This document shows positions 1 through 5,313 of a DNA stretch of 6,560 nucleotides, piece after piece. Source of the DNA: Clostridiaceae bacterium (GTDB taxonomy: Bacteria; Bacillota; Clostridia; Acetivibrionales; DUMC01); NCBI GenBank assembly GCA_012512865.1, contig JAAZDH010000130.1:1-6560 (forward strand), written 5' to 3'. The notes below the pieces were generated by a model that searched no databases, was not told the DNA's origin, and saw only the letters and a list, made by a program, of their open reading frames with translations. The stretch's first letter is position 1, and the number at the start of each line of letters is the position of its first letter. The translations under genes were made by a program, and so were the position numbers.

Positions 1-101
1 AATGCTGTTGGTAGAATAAAACAAGGCACTTAAGACGGGAAAAAGACAAACGAAAGATGGGCAATGGCCATGTCTCGCTAATCTACCAGGGGCAGGATGG
101 A

Positions 102-137
102 GGGACAGGCGGAACAGGATGAAAGGTACCCTGTCCC
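102..137. repeat. Inverted repeat GGGACAGG / CCTGTCCC
   Basis: Two perfect 8-bp arms, at 102-109 and 130-137, enclose a 20-nt loop that contains the palindrome GGTACC. No T-run follows on either side, so it does not look like a standard intrinsic terminator. It could be a transcript hairpin or a binding site; nothing in the sequence decides. Confidence 0.5.
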
Positions 138-165
138 GCTGGGGGAAAGCGAGAGAGATATAGTA

Positions 166-192
166 ACTTACCGGTTTTGAAATCATATAATA
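166..192 (+). promoter_or_regulatory. Candidate sporulation-type promoter (sigma-K/E-like)
   Basis: CATATAATA at 184-192 fits the CATANNNTA -10 element known for sigma-K (and the similar sigma-E -10). An AC dinucleotide lies 16 nt upstream at 166-167, as in the short sigma-K -35. The match is attractive because the next gene belongs to a sporulation family, but two of the required positions are only a dinucleotide. The site is about 120 nt from the start codon. The overlapping TATAAT (186-191) could equally be a vegetative -10 with a poor -35. Confidence 0.25.
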
Positions 193-318
193 TTATGAGA
201 TTAATAATTCCGTTGAAACGGCAATATAATTTGAAACCGTGGGAAAAATTGCAAGGGTGGTTTACTGCATACAACAAATTATGAAGACATATACTACATT
301 TGAAGGGAAGTGAAGTTG

Positions 319-1245
319 ATGCAGTTTCTTAGCATCGGTGCAAACGGCAAGTGTACGGATGACATAATGGAATTTATTGCAAACGAGCTTAAACAGTTAA
401 AAAATGATAATATAGATTATTCAATAGATAAAGTGAATATAGATGGAACTGAATCGATAATATGCAAAATTAACAACGATAATAACCAGGGCCAGGGGAA
501 AAAAGTGTCAAAACAGGCATACAGGGCATTGATGCTGAATGTATCAAATGCACTTGCAGATTATATAATGAGGTGTTACGAGGAAAAAATCACTAAAAGG
601 ATAATAAATTCGAATTATTTCTATTTTAGCCAGGCTGAGAGGAAGGACATCTTAAAGTCTGCATTCAAGGTTATCAGGAATGAAGACAAAAGCTTTATAA
701 ATACCTTACTGCAAATTCGCAGGAGAAATATTATAGTAAAAAAGCTCATGGATTATTTCGACTGCTCAAATAGTATCATCCTGGACGGATTTGTAAATTT
801 CAGGCTCAAGGATTATATAAAAGCCTTGGAAGAAATCGTTGAGAAAGCCGTTGATAATTACCTCATGGAAAAAGAGTATAAAGAATTTATAACACTGCTG
901 AAATATTTCGTTGATATCCAGGAACCCAAATTCCTCAATATTCATATTGTAGTGGATGAAAATGGCCAGTACATGCTGCTGGATGAAAAGAAAAAAGAAA
1001 TAACAAATGAGTGCATAGCAGAGTATATGAGCGAAATTTCCGAAGGTGAAATAAGCTATGATGATTTGCTGGTTAGCTCACTTATAACGTTGGCACCCAA
1101 AAGGGTAACGATTCACGGTGTTGAACGCTTTAAAAACAAGGAATTGATTGAAACCATAAAAAGCATATTTTCCAAGAACATAGCCTTGTGCAAAGGCTGC
1201 AAGCTATGTAATATAAATGATACCATAAAAAATTTAGAAAAATGA
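319..1245 (+). CDS. ytxC: YtxC-family putative sporulation protein
   Basis: This is a soluble protein of about 308 residues with no signal peptide or membrane segment. It resembles the YtxC family, which is known from endospore formers and has no established biochemical role. The assignment rests on overall length, the N-terminus starting MQFLSIGA, and the C-terminal block HGVERFKNKELIETIKSIF (about residues 266-284). A cysteine cluster C-x2-C-x2-C follows at residues 291, 294 and 297 and could bind metal or be redox-active (inference). A QGQG stretch near residue 55 is a local low-complexity insertion. The ATG at 319 is preferred because GAAGGGAAG (302-310) is then well spaced; the in-frame GTG at 310 (and TTG at 316) would sit on or too close to that ribosome binding site. 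No terminator is visible after the gene, so some read-through into the next plus-strand gene, 174 bp away, is possible. Confidence 0.82.
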   Translation: MQFLSIGANGKCTDDIMEFIANELKQLKNDNIDYSIDKVNIDGTESIICKINNDNNQGQGKKVSKQAYRALMLNVSNALADYIMRCYEEKITKRIINSNYFYFSQAERKDILKSAFKVIRNEDKSFINTLLQIRRRNIIVKKLMDYFDCSNSIILDGFVNFRLKDYIKALEEIVEKAVDNYLMEKEYKEFITLLKYFVDIQEPKFLNIHIVVDENGQYMLLDEKKKEITNECIAEYMSEISEGEISYDDLLVSSLITLAPKRVTIHGVERFKNKELIETIKSIFSKNIALCKGCKLCNINDTIKNLEK

Positions 1246-1302
1246 AGCTGCTTAAAAAAGAGAATACAGGTTGCCGAAAGAACAGGAATCGATTGATATA
1301 TG

Positions 1303-1344
1303 TTTTTTGTGTGCAAAATATGGTATAATGGTAAATAATATAAT
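1303..1344 (+). promoter_or_regulatory. Extended -10 promoter candidate for the P-loop/Asp23 gene
   Basis: TGGTATAAT at 1321-1329 is an extended -10 box (TG-N-TATAAT). The region upstream is T-rich (1302-1308) but has no good TTGACA. A second TATAAT lies at 1339-1344. The downstream leader of about 80-90 nt contains a weak dyad, ACCCT (1358-1362) with AGGGT (1387-1391), flanked by T- and A-runs. The perfect -10 and position make it the best promoter for the 1420 gene. Confidence 0.45.
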
Positions 1345-1405
1345 GGTAATGGTTTTAACCCTAAAACGCATTTATTACATCCTAAAAGGGTAAAAAATCA
1401 GGTTC

Positions 1406-1412
1406 CTGGAGG
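1406..1412 (+). promoter_or_regulatory. Ribosome binding site that fixes a TTG start
   Basis: CTGGAGG ends 7 nt before the TTG at 1420, the ideal distance. Together with the Walker A motif beginning only eight codons into the protein, this supports TTG as the true start. Confidence 0.75.
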
Positions 1413-1419
1413 TATTCCC

Positions 1420-2235
1420 TTGAAAGTAGTGGCATTTATTGGACCAAGCGGCAGCGGTAAGAGCCATAGGGCATTATGGGTGGCGAAAAGCAGGGGTATA
1501 GAATACATAATCGATGATGGCCTTCTAATAAAGGAAAACAGGATAATTGCAGGAACATCCGCAAAAAAAGAGAGTACCAGGTTTGGTTCGGTAAAAAGGG
1601 CGTTGTTTGTTTATGATGAGCACGTGGAGGAAGTAAAAAGAGCAATTGAGCTCCACAAGCCTGGAGCAATACTGATACTCGGGACTTCCGAAGGAATGGT
1701 GGATAATATCGCCAAGCGCCTTGGATTGCCGGATGTCTCCGAGAAGATACATATTAATGATGTTGCGAAAGATTCCGAGATAAGGGAAGCCCTCTCGATA
1801 AGAAAGGAACAGGGCAAGCATGTAATCCCGGTCCCTACGTTCGAGATAAAAAAAGACTTTTCCGGCTATTTCCTTGATCCCTTGCGAATATTCAGGAGAA
1901 AGGGCAAGGGCCGCCTGCAGATTGTCGCTGAAAAATCAGTGGTAAGGCCGACCTTCAGTTACATGGGCAAATATACAATTTCAGATTACACGTTGTACCA
2001 AATAGCGGAGCATGTTGTATCGGACATCAAGGGAATAAGCAGGGTTTCCAGGTTCAAGGCGGAAAACGGGAATGACGGGGTAACTATTGAAATGGACCTG
2101 ACAATTATATATGGATATCCTATAAAACCGCTACTGGAAAATGTACGGAAGATGACGCGGCATGAAATTGAAAGGCTCACGGGATTAAATATCAAGGCGC
2201 TTAACATATGTGCCAAAAACCTTGTGATTGAGTAA
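1420..2235 (+). CDS. P-loop ATP-binding protein with C-terminal Asp23/Gls24 domain
   Basis: The product is a 271-residue cytoplasmic protein with two parts. The N-terminal part begins almost directly with a Walker A motif, GPSGSGKS (residues 8-15), followed by a hydrophobic strand GAILILG that may occupy the Walker B position, although a classic acidic Walker B is not obvious. From about residue 178 to the end the sequence matches the Asp23/Gls24 (DUF322) pattern: FSYMGKYTISDYTLYQIAEH, then a GVTIEMDLTIIYG strand and a helix leading to LNI. Asp23-type domains are known from envelope and alkaline-stress proteins; the fused ATPase suggests nucleotide-controlled assembly or signalling (inference). 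Translation starts at TTG behind a strong ribosome binding site. It has its own candidate promoter, and it runs tail to tail into the DUF6062 gene with 10 bp between stops. Confidence 0.85.
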   Translation: MKVVAFIGPSGSGKSHRALWVAKSRGIEYIIDDGLLIKENRIIAGTSAKKESTRFGSVKRALFVYDEHVEEVKRAIELHKPGAILILGTSEGMVDNIAKRLGLPDVSEKIHINDVAKDSEIREALSIRKEQGKHVIPVPTFEIKKDFSGYFLDPLRIFRRKGKGRLQIVAEKSVVRPTFSYMGKYTISDYTLYQIAEHVVSDIKGISRVSRFKAENGNDGVTIEMDLTIIYGYPIKPLLENVRKMTRHEIERLTGLNIKALNICAKNLVIE

Positions 2236-2245
2236 TACCGTAATT

Positions 2246-2968
2246 TCACTTGAGGGTGCAGTGCCCGACAAGTTTTTGTATACTCCTTTGCACCGCATCT
2301 TTTGAATTACCCCAGGGAGCGTCGGCGTTTCGGTAATCGAATTTTTCAGTAAACCAGTTGACTTCCTTCTGGATTCTTTCCATGTGCTCAAGCTGCATGT
2401 TTAGCAGGTTTTCTATAAAAACATGGGAATCCCTTGCGCTTAGGTATTTATTTGCTCCTTCCAGCAGCATCTTTAAATGTTTCAAGCAAAAACCCTTCTT
2501 GGTGTTAAACAAGTGCTGGAATTCGTCTTCCCTTGACCACAAGTAGAATATTACGTCAAGGTATCTCTCCATGGTATAATTCATCCTGTCGCAGATCATA
2601 CATTTATTTTCAATAACGGAAAGAAGTTTTACAAAATCATCCGCAAAAGCCGCCATTTTTTTGCCTGGTTTAAATATTGGAATCCTGCCGTGCCTTTTCC
2701 CAAGTGTTTTGACAAGTTCCCGCAGGTGGGTATCAATAATCAATCCAAGGCCAAGCCTGTTTTCCTGCTTGTTGTAAAGCAGCTCAAAGTGCCTCCTGCA
2801 AAAGCCTTTTTCATTTGTCTCCATCCTGCAGGAAGGTTCCATCAAGGAAGGGCCGAGCACGAAATCAATATAATGGTTTTCCAGGTTTCTTTCCAATATG
2901 CACACCGGGCATTCGCTGTCCTCTTTAAAGGCATCCATAACGGGTATTGTATAAATTTGTTCTTTCAT
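2246..2968 (-). CDS. DUF6062 family protein with duplicated CxxC...GFCxxH modules
   Basis: This is a 240-residue soluble protein of the DUF6062 type, a clostridial family without known function. Two copies of one cysteine/histidine pattern are visible: C20-x2-C23 then KGFC57-x2-H60, and C123-x2-C126 then KGFC161-x2-H164. The gaps of 33 and 34 residues are nearly equal, so the protein is an internal duplication, and each half has the ligands for one metal site, probably zinc (inference). The rest is predicted to be mostly helical, with a helix leading into each GFCxxH. The ATG at 2968 has AAAGGA about 11 nt upstream on the minus strand. The gene is transcribed away from the glycosylase gene. 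Its long upstream region carries degenerate repeats (3007-3109). Confidence 0.85.
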   Translation of the reverse strand: MKEQIYTIPVMDAFKEDSECPVCILERNLENHYIDFVLGPSLMEPSCRMETNEKGFCRRHFELLYNKQENRLGLGLIIDTHLRELVKTLGKRHGRIPIFKPGKKMAAFADDFVKLLSVIENKCMICDRMNYTMERYLDVIFYLWSREDEFQHLFNTKKGFCLKHLKMLLEGANKYLSARDSHVFIENLLNMQLEHMERIQKEVNWFTEKFDYRNADAPWGNSKDAVQRSIQKLVGHCTLK

Positions 2969-3006
2969 GTTGCATTCTGTCCTTTCAGGATCATTCTAAT
3001 TTTTTT

Positions 3007-3109
3007 GTTTATTTGAAAAATTAGCTTGTTTATTTAGCTTGCCTTGCCTGTTTATTTGGTTTTACCTGGTTTGTCCAGCTATTTCCGGCTCCTTTAGCTT
3101 GTTTACTGC
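3007..3109 (-). repeat. Degenerate ~11/22-nt repeat array upstream of the DUF6062 gene
   Basis: Read on the minus strand, the region is built of short related words such as AAACAAGC, AAACAGGC and AAATAGC. On the plus strand GTTTATTT recurs at 3007, 3028 and 3050, a spacing of 21-22 nt, or two 11-nt units. Two units match the consensus of the array at 3388-3650 closely: GCAGTAAACAA (3109 to 3099) and GCCGGAAATAG (3089 to 3079). The array is more eroded than its partner and has indels. It would lie in the 5' leader of the DUF6062 transcript if the promoter is in the AT-rich centre. Confidence 0.55.
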
Positions 3110-3122
3110 ATAGTATTTTAGC

Positions 3123-3137
3123 ATTTACATTGTAAAT
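3123..3137. promoter_or_regulatory. Palindromic operator-like site 1
   Basis: ATTTACATTGTAAAT is a perfect 15-nt odd palindrome with a single central base. Its core TACATTGTA is the reverse complement of the core of the second palindrome at 3274-3286. Such a shared dyad is typical of binding sites for one dimeric regulator. The regulator is not in the window and I do not recognise the box. Confidence 0.5.
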
Positions 3138-3220
3138 ATTTTATAATAATTAGTATCGTTGTAATATACCAGCTTATGTTATATTCACTGGAAGCATTGC
3201 ACTGGTAGGCAATATTAAAC

Positions 3221-3238
3221 TAATGCACTATAGCATTA
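3221..3238. repeat. Inverted repeat TAATGC-N6-GCATTA
   Basis: Perfect 6-bp arms around ACTATA lie in the middle of the divergent region, between the two TACAATGTA palindromes. It could be an operator or part of the AT-rich promoter core. Confidence 0.4.
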
Positions 3239-3273
3239 ATTATATGCTTATGTTATTTATGCCGTTGTTTTTA

Positions 3274-3302
3274 GATACAATGTATCGACCTATTACATTG
3301 CA
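3274..3302. promoter_or_regulatory. Palindromic operator-like site 2 plus a third near-copy
   Basis: GATACAATGTATC (3274-3286) is a perfect 13-nt odd palindrome with the core TACAATGTA. Eighteen nt further on, TACATTGCA (3294-3302) matches the same core with one mismatch and overlaps the -35 of the candidate promoter at 3298-3325. That arrangement would suit repression of the glycosylase side by a regulator binding both sites (inference). Confidence 0.5.
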
Positions 3303-3325
3303 TCAAAACAGTTTAATTATATAAT
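3298..3325 (+). promoter_or_regulatory. Candidate sigma-A promoter toward the glycosylase gene
   Basis: TTGCAT (3298-3303) and TATAAT (3320-3325) are separated by 16 nt. The -10 lies inside a perfect 18-nt AT palindrome, TTTAATTATATAATTAAA (3312-3329). If used, it gives a leader of more than 400 nt containing both tandem repeat arrays. No equally good promoter was found for the opposite strand. Confidence 0.4.
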
Positions 3326-3387
3326 TAAATTCATTATAGCAGAAAAACCCGGGATAATCTATAGGCAGACTGCAAATACAAGTATAG

Positions 3388-3650
3388 ACAGCAAACAGGT
3401 GACAAGTAAGCGGTAAATAGGCGGCAGATTAGAGACAGGCAGGCGGCAACCAGGTAGCAAATGCGAAGTAAATATCGGGGAATCAGCTTACATAAGCCCA
3501 GTCCGGCTGGGTCAACCAAGCAGCAAATTTGAAGTAAATAGGCAGTAAATGGGCGGTAATAGATGGCAATTAAGCGGCAGGCAGGCGTTAAACAAGCAGC
3601 AAACAGGTAGGAAACAAGGGGTGGATAGATGGCAAACGTGCTGTAAAACC
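3388..3650 (+). repeat. Degenerate 11-nt tandem repeat, consensus GCRGYAAAYAG
   Basis: About 24 consecutive 11-nt units can be laid out. Units at 3410 and 3596 match the consensus at every position; units at 3388, 3443, 3531 and 3542 match at 10 of 11. The register is unbroken from 3388 to about 3562, loses one base near 3563-3573, and continues to 3650. Two units (3487-3508) are replaced by sequence containing a hairpin, CCCAG (3497-3501) with CTGGG (3507-3511). No reading frame is maintained, so it is not a coding repeat. The purine-rich unit is in the sense orientation for the glycosylase gene. The period is close to one helical turn, so all A-tracts would face the same side of the DNA. 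Confidence 0.8.
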
Positions 3651-3677
3651 TGCTTTAACGTAATTTGGAGAAGAAGT

Positions 3678-3747
3678 ATGATAAAAGGAGTATGGTAAAA
3701 GAAATATGATAAAATGAGTATGGTAGAAGGAGTATGGCAAAAGGAGT
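3678..3747 (+). repeat. 14-nt tandem repeat of ATG plus Shine-Dalgarno units
   Basis: ATG occurs exactly every 14 nt at 3678, 3692, 3706, 3720, 3734 and finally 3748, the annotated glycosylase start. The unit is close to ATGRTAAAAGGAGT. The five upstream ATGs each open a short frame (stops at TAA 3696, TGA 3707, TGA 3715, TAA 3765, TGA 3749); the second and fifth overlap the next ATG as ATGA. The array may act as a string of decoy or coupled initiation sites in the leader. A degenerate partial unit may precede it at about 3664. Confidence 0.85.
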
Positions 3748-4671
3748 ATGATTTGCTTGGAGTATAAAGGATACGAGGTTTACGAGGATGGGAACAGGAT
3801 TATTGTCAGAAACATCAAGGATTTCAACCCGGTTCACACATTTGAGTGCGGCCAGTGCTTCCGGTGGGTAAGGGAAGCTGATGGAAGTTATACGGGCGTG
3901 GTCAGGGACAAGGTGGTTAATATAAGGTGTGCCAACGGTGGAAAAGAACTTGTAATCGGGAATTGTTCGGCTGAGGACTTTGTTAATTTATGGTACCATT
4001 ACTTTGACCTGGGCAGGGATTATTCCCGGATAAAAAGCATGCTTTCCCGGAAGGACGGCATTATGAAGAAAGCAGTAGAGTTTGGCGAAGGCATAAGGCT
4101 TTTGCGTCAAGATTTATGGGAAGTATTAATATCCTTCATTATTTCTGCGAACAACAGGATACCGATGATCATGAAAGTAATCGCGATTTTATCGGAAACC
4201 TATGGTAATAAAATCATGTTGGGGGATAAGTGCTATTATACTTTCCCTGGCATTGACAGGCTTGCCGGTGAAAACATAGATGCGCTCAAGGTATGCCGTG
4301 GAGGGTTCAGGTGCAAGTATATCCTTGAGACATCAAGAATGATTAAAGACGGTGAAATTGATTTAAACGTCCTTTATAAAGTTGGTACGGGTGAAGCCAG
4401 GGAAATACTGAAGAAATTTCCCGGTGTAGGTTCAAAGGTTGCTGATTGCATACTGCTTTACAGCGGCATAAAGTATGATGTTTTTCCTACGGATGTATGG
4501 GTAAAAAGGGTAATGGAAGAGTTATACTTCCAACGCACCGCTTCTTTCAAAGAAATACAGGAGTTTGCTACAACTTATTTTAACGGTTATGCAGGCTTTG
4601 CACAGCAGTACCTTTTCTATTATGCCAGGGAGAATAAAATAGGGAAAGACAGGAACGAGCAAGGAAGGTGA
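3748..4671 (+). CDS. ogg: 8-oxoguanine DNA glycosylase/AP lyase (Ogg type, HhH-GPD family)
   Basis: The enzyme removes 8-oxoguanine from DNA and can nick the abasic site through a lysine Schiff base, in base excision repair. The 307-residue product shows the Ogg N-terminal motif FECGQCFRW (residues 32-40), the SANNRIPMI segment (133-141, equivalent to the damage-recognition NNN/NNR region of Ogg1), and a helix-hairpin-helix with catalytic lysine in FPGVGSKVADC (K230). The catalytic aspartate is in FPTDVW (D249). The K-to-D spacing of 19 equals that of human OGG1 (K249, D268). Start choice is uncertain: the ATG at 3748 has GGAG only one base upstream or another 15 nt upstream, while the in-frame TTG at 3757 has AAAAGGAG (3739-3746) at a usual 10-nt distance. 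The preceding repeats crowd this start. It may be followed by the DUF3343 gene in one transcript, as no terminator is seen between them. Confidence 0.92.
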   Translation: MICLEYKGYEVYEDGNRIIVRNIKDFNPVHTFECGQCFRWVREADGSYTGVVRDKVVNIRCANGGKELVIGNCSAEDFVNLWYHYFDLGRDYSRIKSMLSRKDGIMKKAVEFGEGIRLLRQDLWEVLISFIISANNRIPMIMKVIAILSETYGNKIMLGDKCYYTFPGIDRLAGENIDALKVCRGGFRCKYILETSRMIKDGEIDLNVLYKVGTGEAREILKKFPGVGSKVADCILLYSGIKYDVFPTDVWVKRVMEELYFQRTASFKEIQEFATTYFNGYAGFAQQYLFYYARENKIGKDRNEQGR

Positions 4672-4736
4672 ATGGAAAAGCGGGAATCAACAGGGAAAAT
4701 GAATGAAAACCGGCCTTCCCGGGAGGTAATCATAAA

Positions 4737-4778
4737 ATGAAATTAAATAATGCAATATCATGCAATGCAATCATATAA
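4737..4778 (+). CDS. Possible 13-codon leader peptide upstream of DUF3343
   Basis: An ATG at 4737 sits 9 nt after GGAGGT (4722-4727), one of the strongest ribosome binding sites in the window, and opens a 13-residue frame, MKLNNAISCNAII, ending at TAA 4776-4778. The peptide repeats NAI because the DNA repeats TGCAAT at 4751, 4761 and 4766. The next gene starts 38 nt downstream in another frame. It may be a real small protein or leader, or simply a relic initiation site. TATAAT at 4774-4779 overlaps its end and could be a -10 for the next gene, with no clear -35. Confidence 0.3.
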   Translation: MKLNNAISCNAII

Positions 4779-4816
4779 TAAAGTGTAAATTTTAATATTT
4801 AAAGGGGAAGGTTGGC

Positions 4817-5077
4817 ATGTACTGCCTGGTAATGGTTGACTCCGGGAATTATGCATTTAAGCTTTACAACGTGTTGAAAAGCAAAGGTTATCATGATGTT
4901 GAAGTGATACCTACACCGTGCAAGCTGGCAAAAAGCGGGTGCGGGTATTGTATAAAAGCTCCGCTGGAATACAAGGATGTAATAATCAAGGAGGGACAGG
5001 GAAATAATATACGCATAAGGGAAATATACACCGTTAAAACAGAGGGTAACACGAGTGTTTACGAAAAAATCATGTAA
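4817..5077 (+). CDS. DUF3343 (putative Se/S carrier-like) small protein
   Basis: This 86-residue soluble protein resembles the DUF3343 / putative Se-S carrier family (PF11823), which is related to the regions found beside YedF/TusA-like sulfur carriers. Visible features are the N-terminal strand MYCLVMVDS, a helix with YAFKLYNVLKSKG (as in the family's AxKAEKxLKxxG), then the key motif VIPTPCKLAKSGCGYCIKA (residues 30-48) with cysteines at 35, 42 and 45. The family usually has TPR-x-hydrophobic-S-x2-CG, so the CG pair is conserved and the extra cysteines at 35 and 45 are notable. A role in handling selenium or sulfur is family-level inference; no selenium genes are in the window. AAGGGGAAGG (4801-4810) precedes the ATG by 6 nt. 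Confidence 0.78.
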   Translation: MYCLVMVDSGNYAFKLYNVLKSKGYHDVEVIPTPCKLAKSGCGYCIKAPLEYKDVIIKEGQGNNIRIREIYTVKTEGNTSVYEKIM

Positions 5078-5181
5078 AATGGTAAAATAAAAAAATGGAA
5101 ATTATTAGGACAATGTGGCCTGGATACGCAATATAAAAGGGTTTAGGAAAAATTTGTTGATTATATTTTTGATATTTGGAG

Positions 5182-5195
5182 TATTCTCGAGAATA
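5182..5195. promoter_or_regulatory. Perfect 14-nt palindrome TATTCTCGAGAATA
   Basis: The dyad ends about 46 nt upstream of the -35 of the ncRNA promoter, a position that would suit an activator or upstream operator. I do not recognise it as LexA, CIRCE or CtsR. The function is inferred only from symmetry and position. Confidence 0.35.
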
Positions 5196-5241
5196 ACGGC
5201 AAAATACGATGTGAACGTAGAATAAATGGCTTTAAAATTTG

Positions 5242-5270
5242 TTGTTAAGCTTAAAGCTCGATGATATAAT
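5242..5270 (+). promoter_or_regulatory. Sigma-A promoter of the structured RNA
   Basis: TTGTTA (5242-5247) and a perfect TATAAT (5265-5270) are separated by 17 nt. Transcription would begin near 5277, just at the 5' hairpin. This is one of the two best promoters in the window and is correctly oriented and spaced for the RNA that follows. Confidence 0.7.
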
Positions 5271-5275
5271 TAACT

Positions 5276-5303
5276 TGCAGCAAAGAGGTGTAAGCTTGCT
5301 GCA
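5276..5303 (+). repeat. 5' hairpin of the ncRNA transcript
   Basis: TGCAGCAA (5276-5283) pairs perfectly with TTGCTGCA (5296-5303), an 8-bp stem with a 12-nt loop. The loop contains AGAGGTG. It falls at the predicted transcript 5' end and may protect the RNA or be removed on maturation (inference). Confidence 0.5.
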
Positions 5304-5313
5304 CAAGATAAAA

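Larger units (their letters stand above)
1..318. other. Intergenic region upstream of ytxC
   Basis: No convincing gene is seen here. Frame 1 is open from the left edge to a TAA at 31-33 and could be the last ten codons of an upstream gene, but that is too short to assign. The stretch holds a CAGG-rich segment (about 86-120), an inverted repeat (102-137), a CATATAATA box (184-192), a small dyad CCGTTGAAACGG (210-221) and a second TATAAT (225-230). The segment next to the gene, 302-310, supplies the ribosome binding site for ytxC. Confidence 0.6.

Noticed and set aside
1..33. Possible last ten codons of an upstream gene (NAVGRIKQGT, stop)
   Set aside because: Too short to distinguish from chance and no family is recognisable.
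1525..1821. Minus-strand frame of 98 codons opposite the ATPase gene
   Set aside because: Antisense shadow; the plus strand encodes a Walker A motif and an Asp23 domain behind a strong ribosome binding site.
2690..3016. Plus-strand frame of 108 codons opposite the DUF6062 gene
   Set aside because: It is a shadow of the DUF6062 coding strand with no ribosome binding site; the minus-strand product has clear family motifs.
3239..3244. Minus-strand TATAAT as promoter for the DUF6062 gene
   Set aside because: No acceptable -35 at 16-18 nt and no extended -10; kept only as AT-rich context.
3334..3519. Minus-strand frame of about 61 codons with a hydrophobic, leucine-rich product
   Set aside because: It is the antisense of the 11-nt repeat array; the periodic Leu/Cys pattern comes from the repeat, it starts at TTG without a ribosome binding site, and it matches no family.
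3388..3650. CRISPR array
   Set aside because: Units are 11 nt with no spacers and no cas genes nearby; it is a contiguous tandem repeat.
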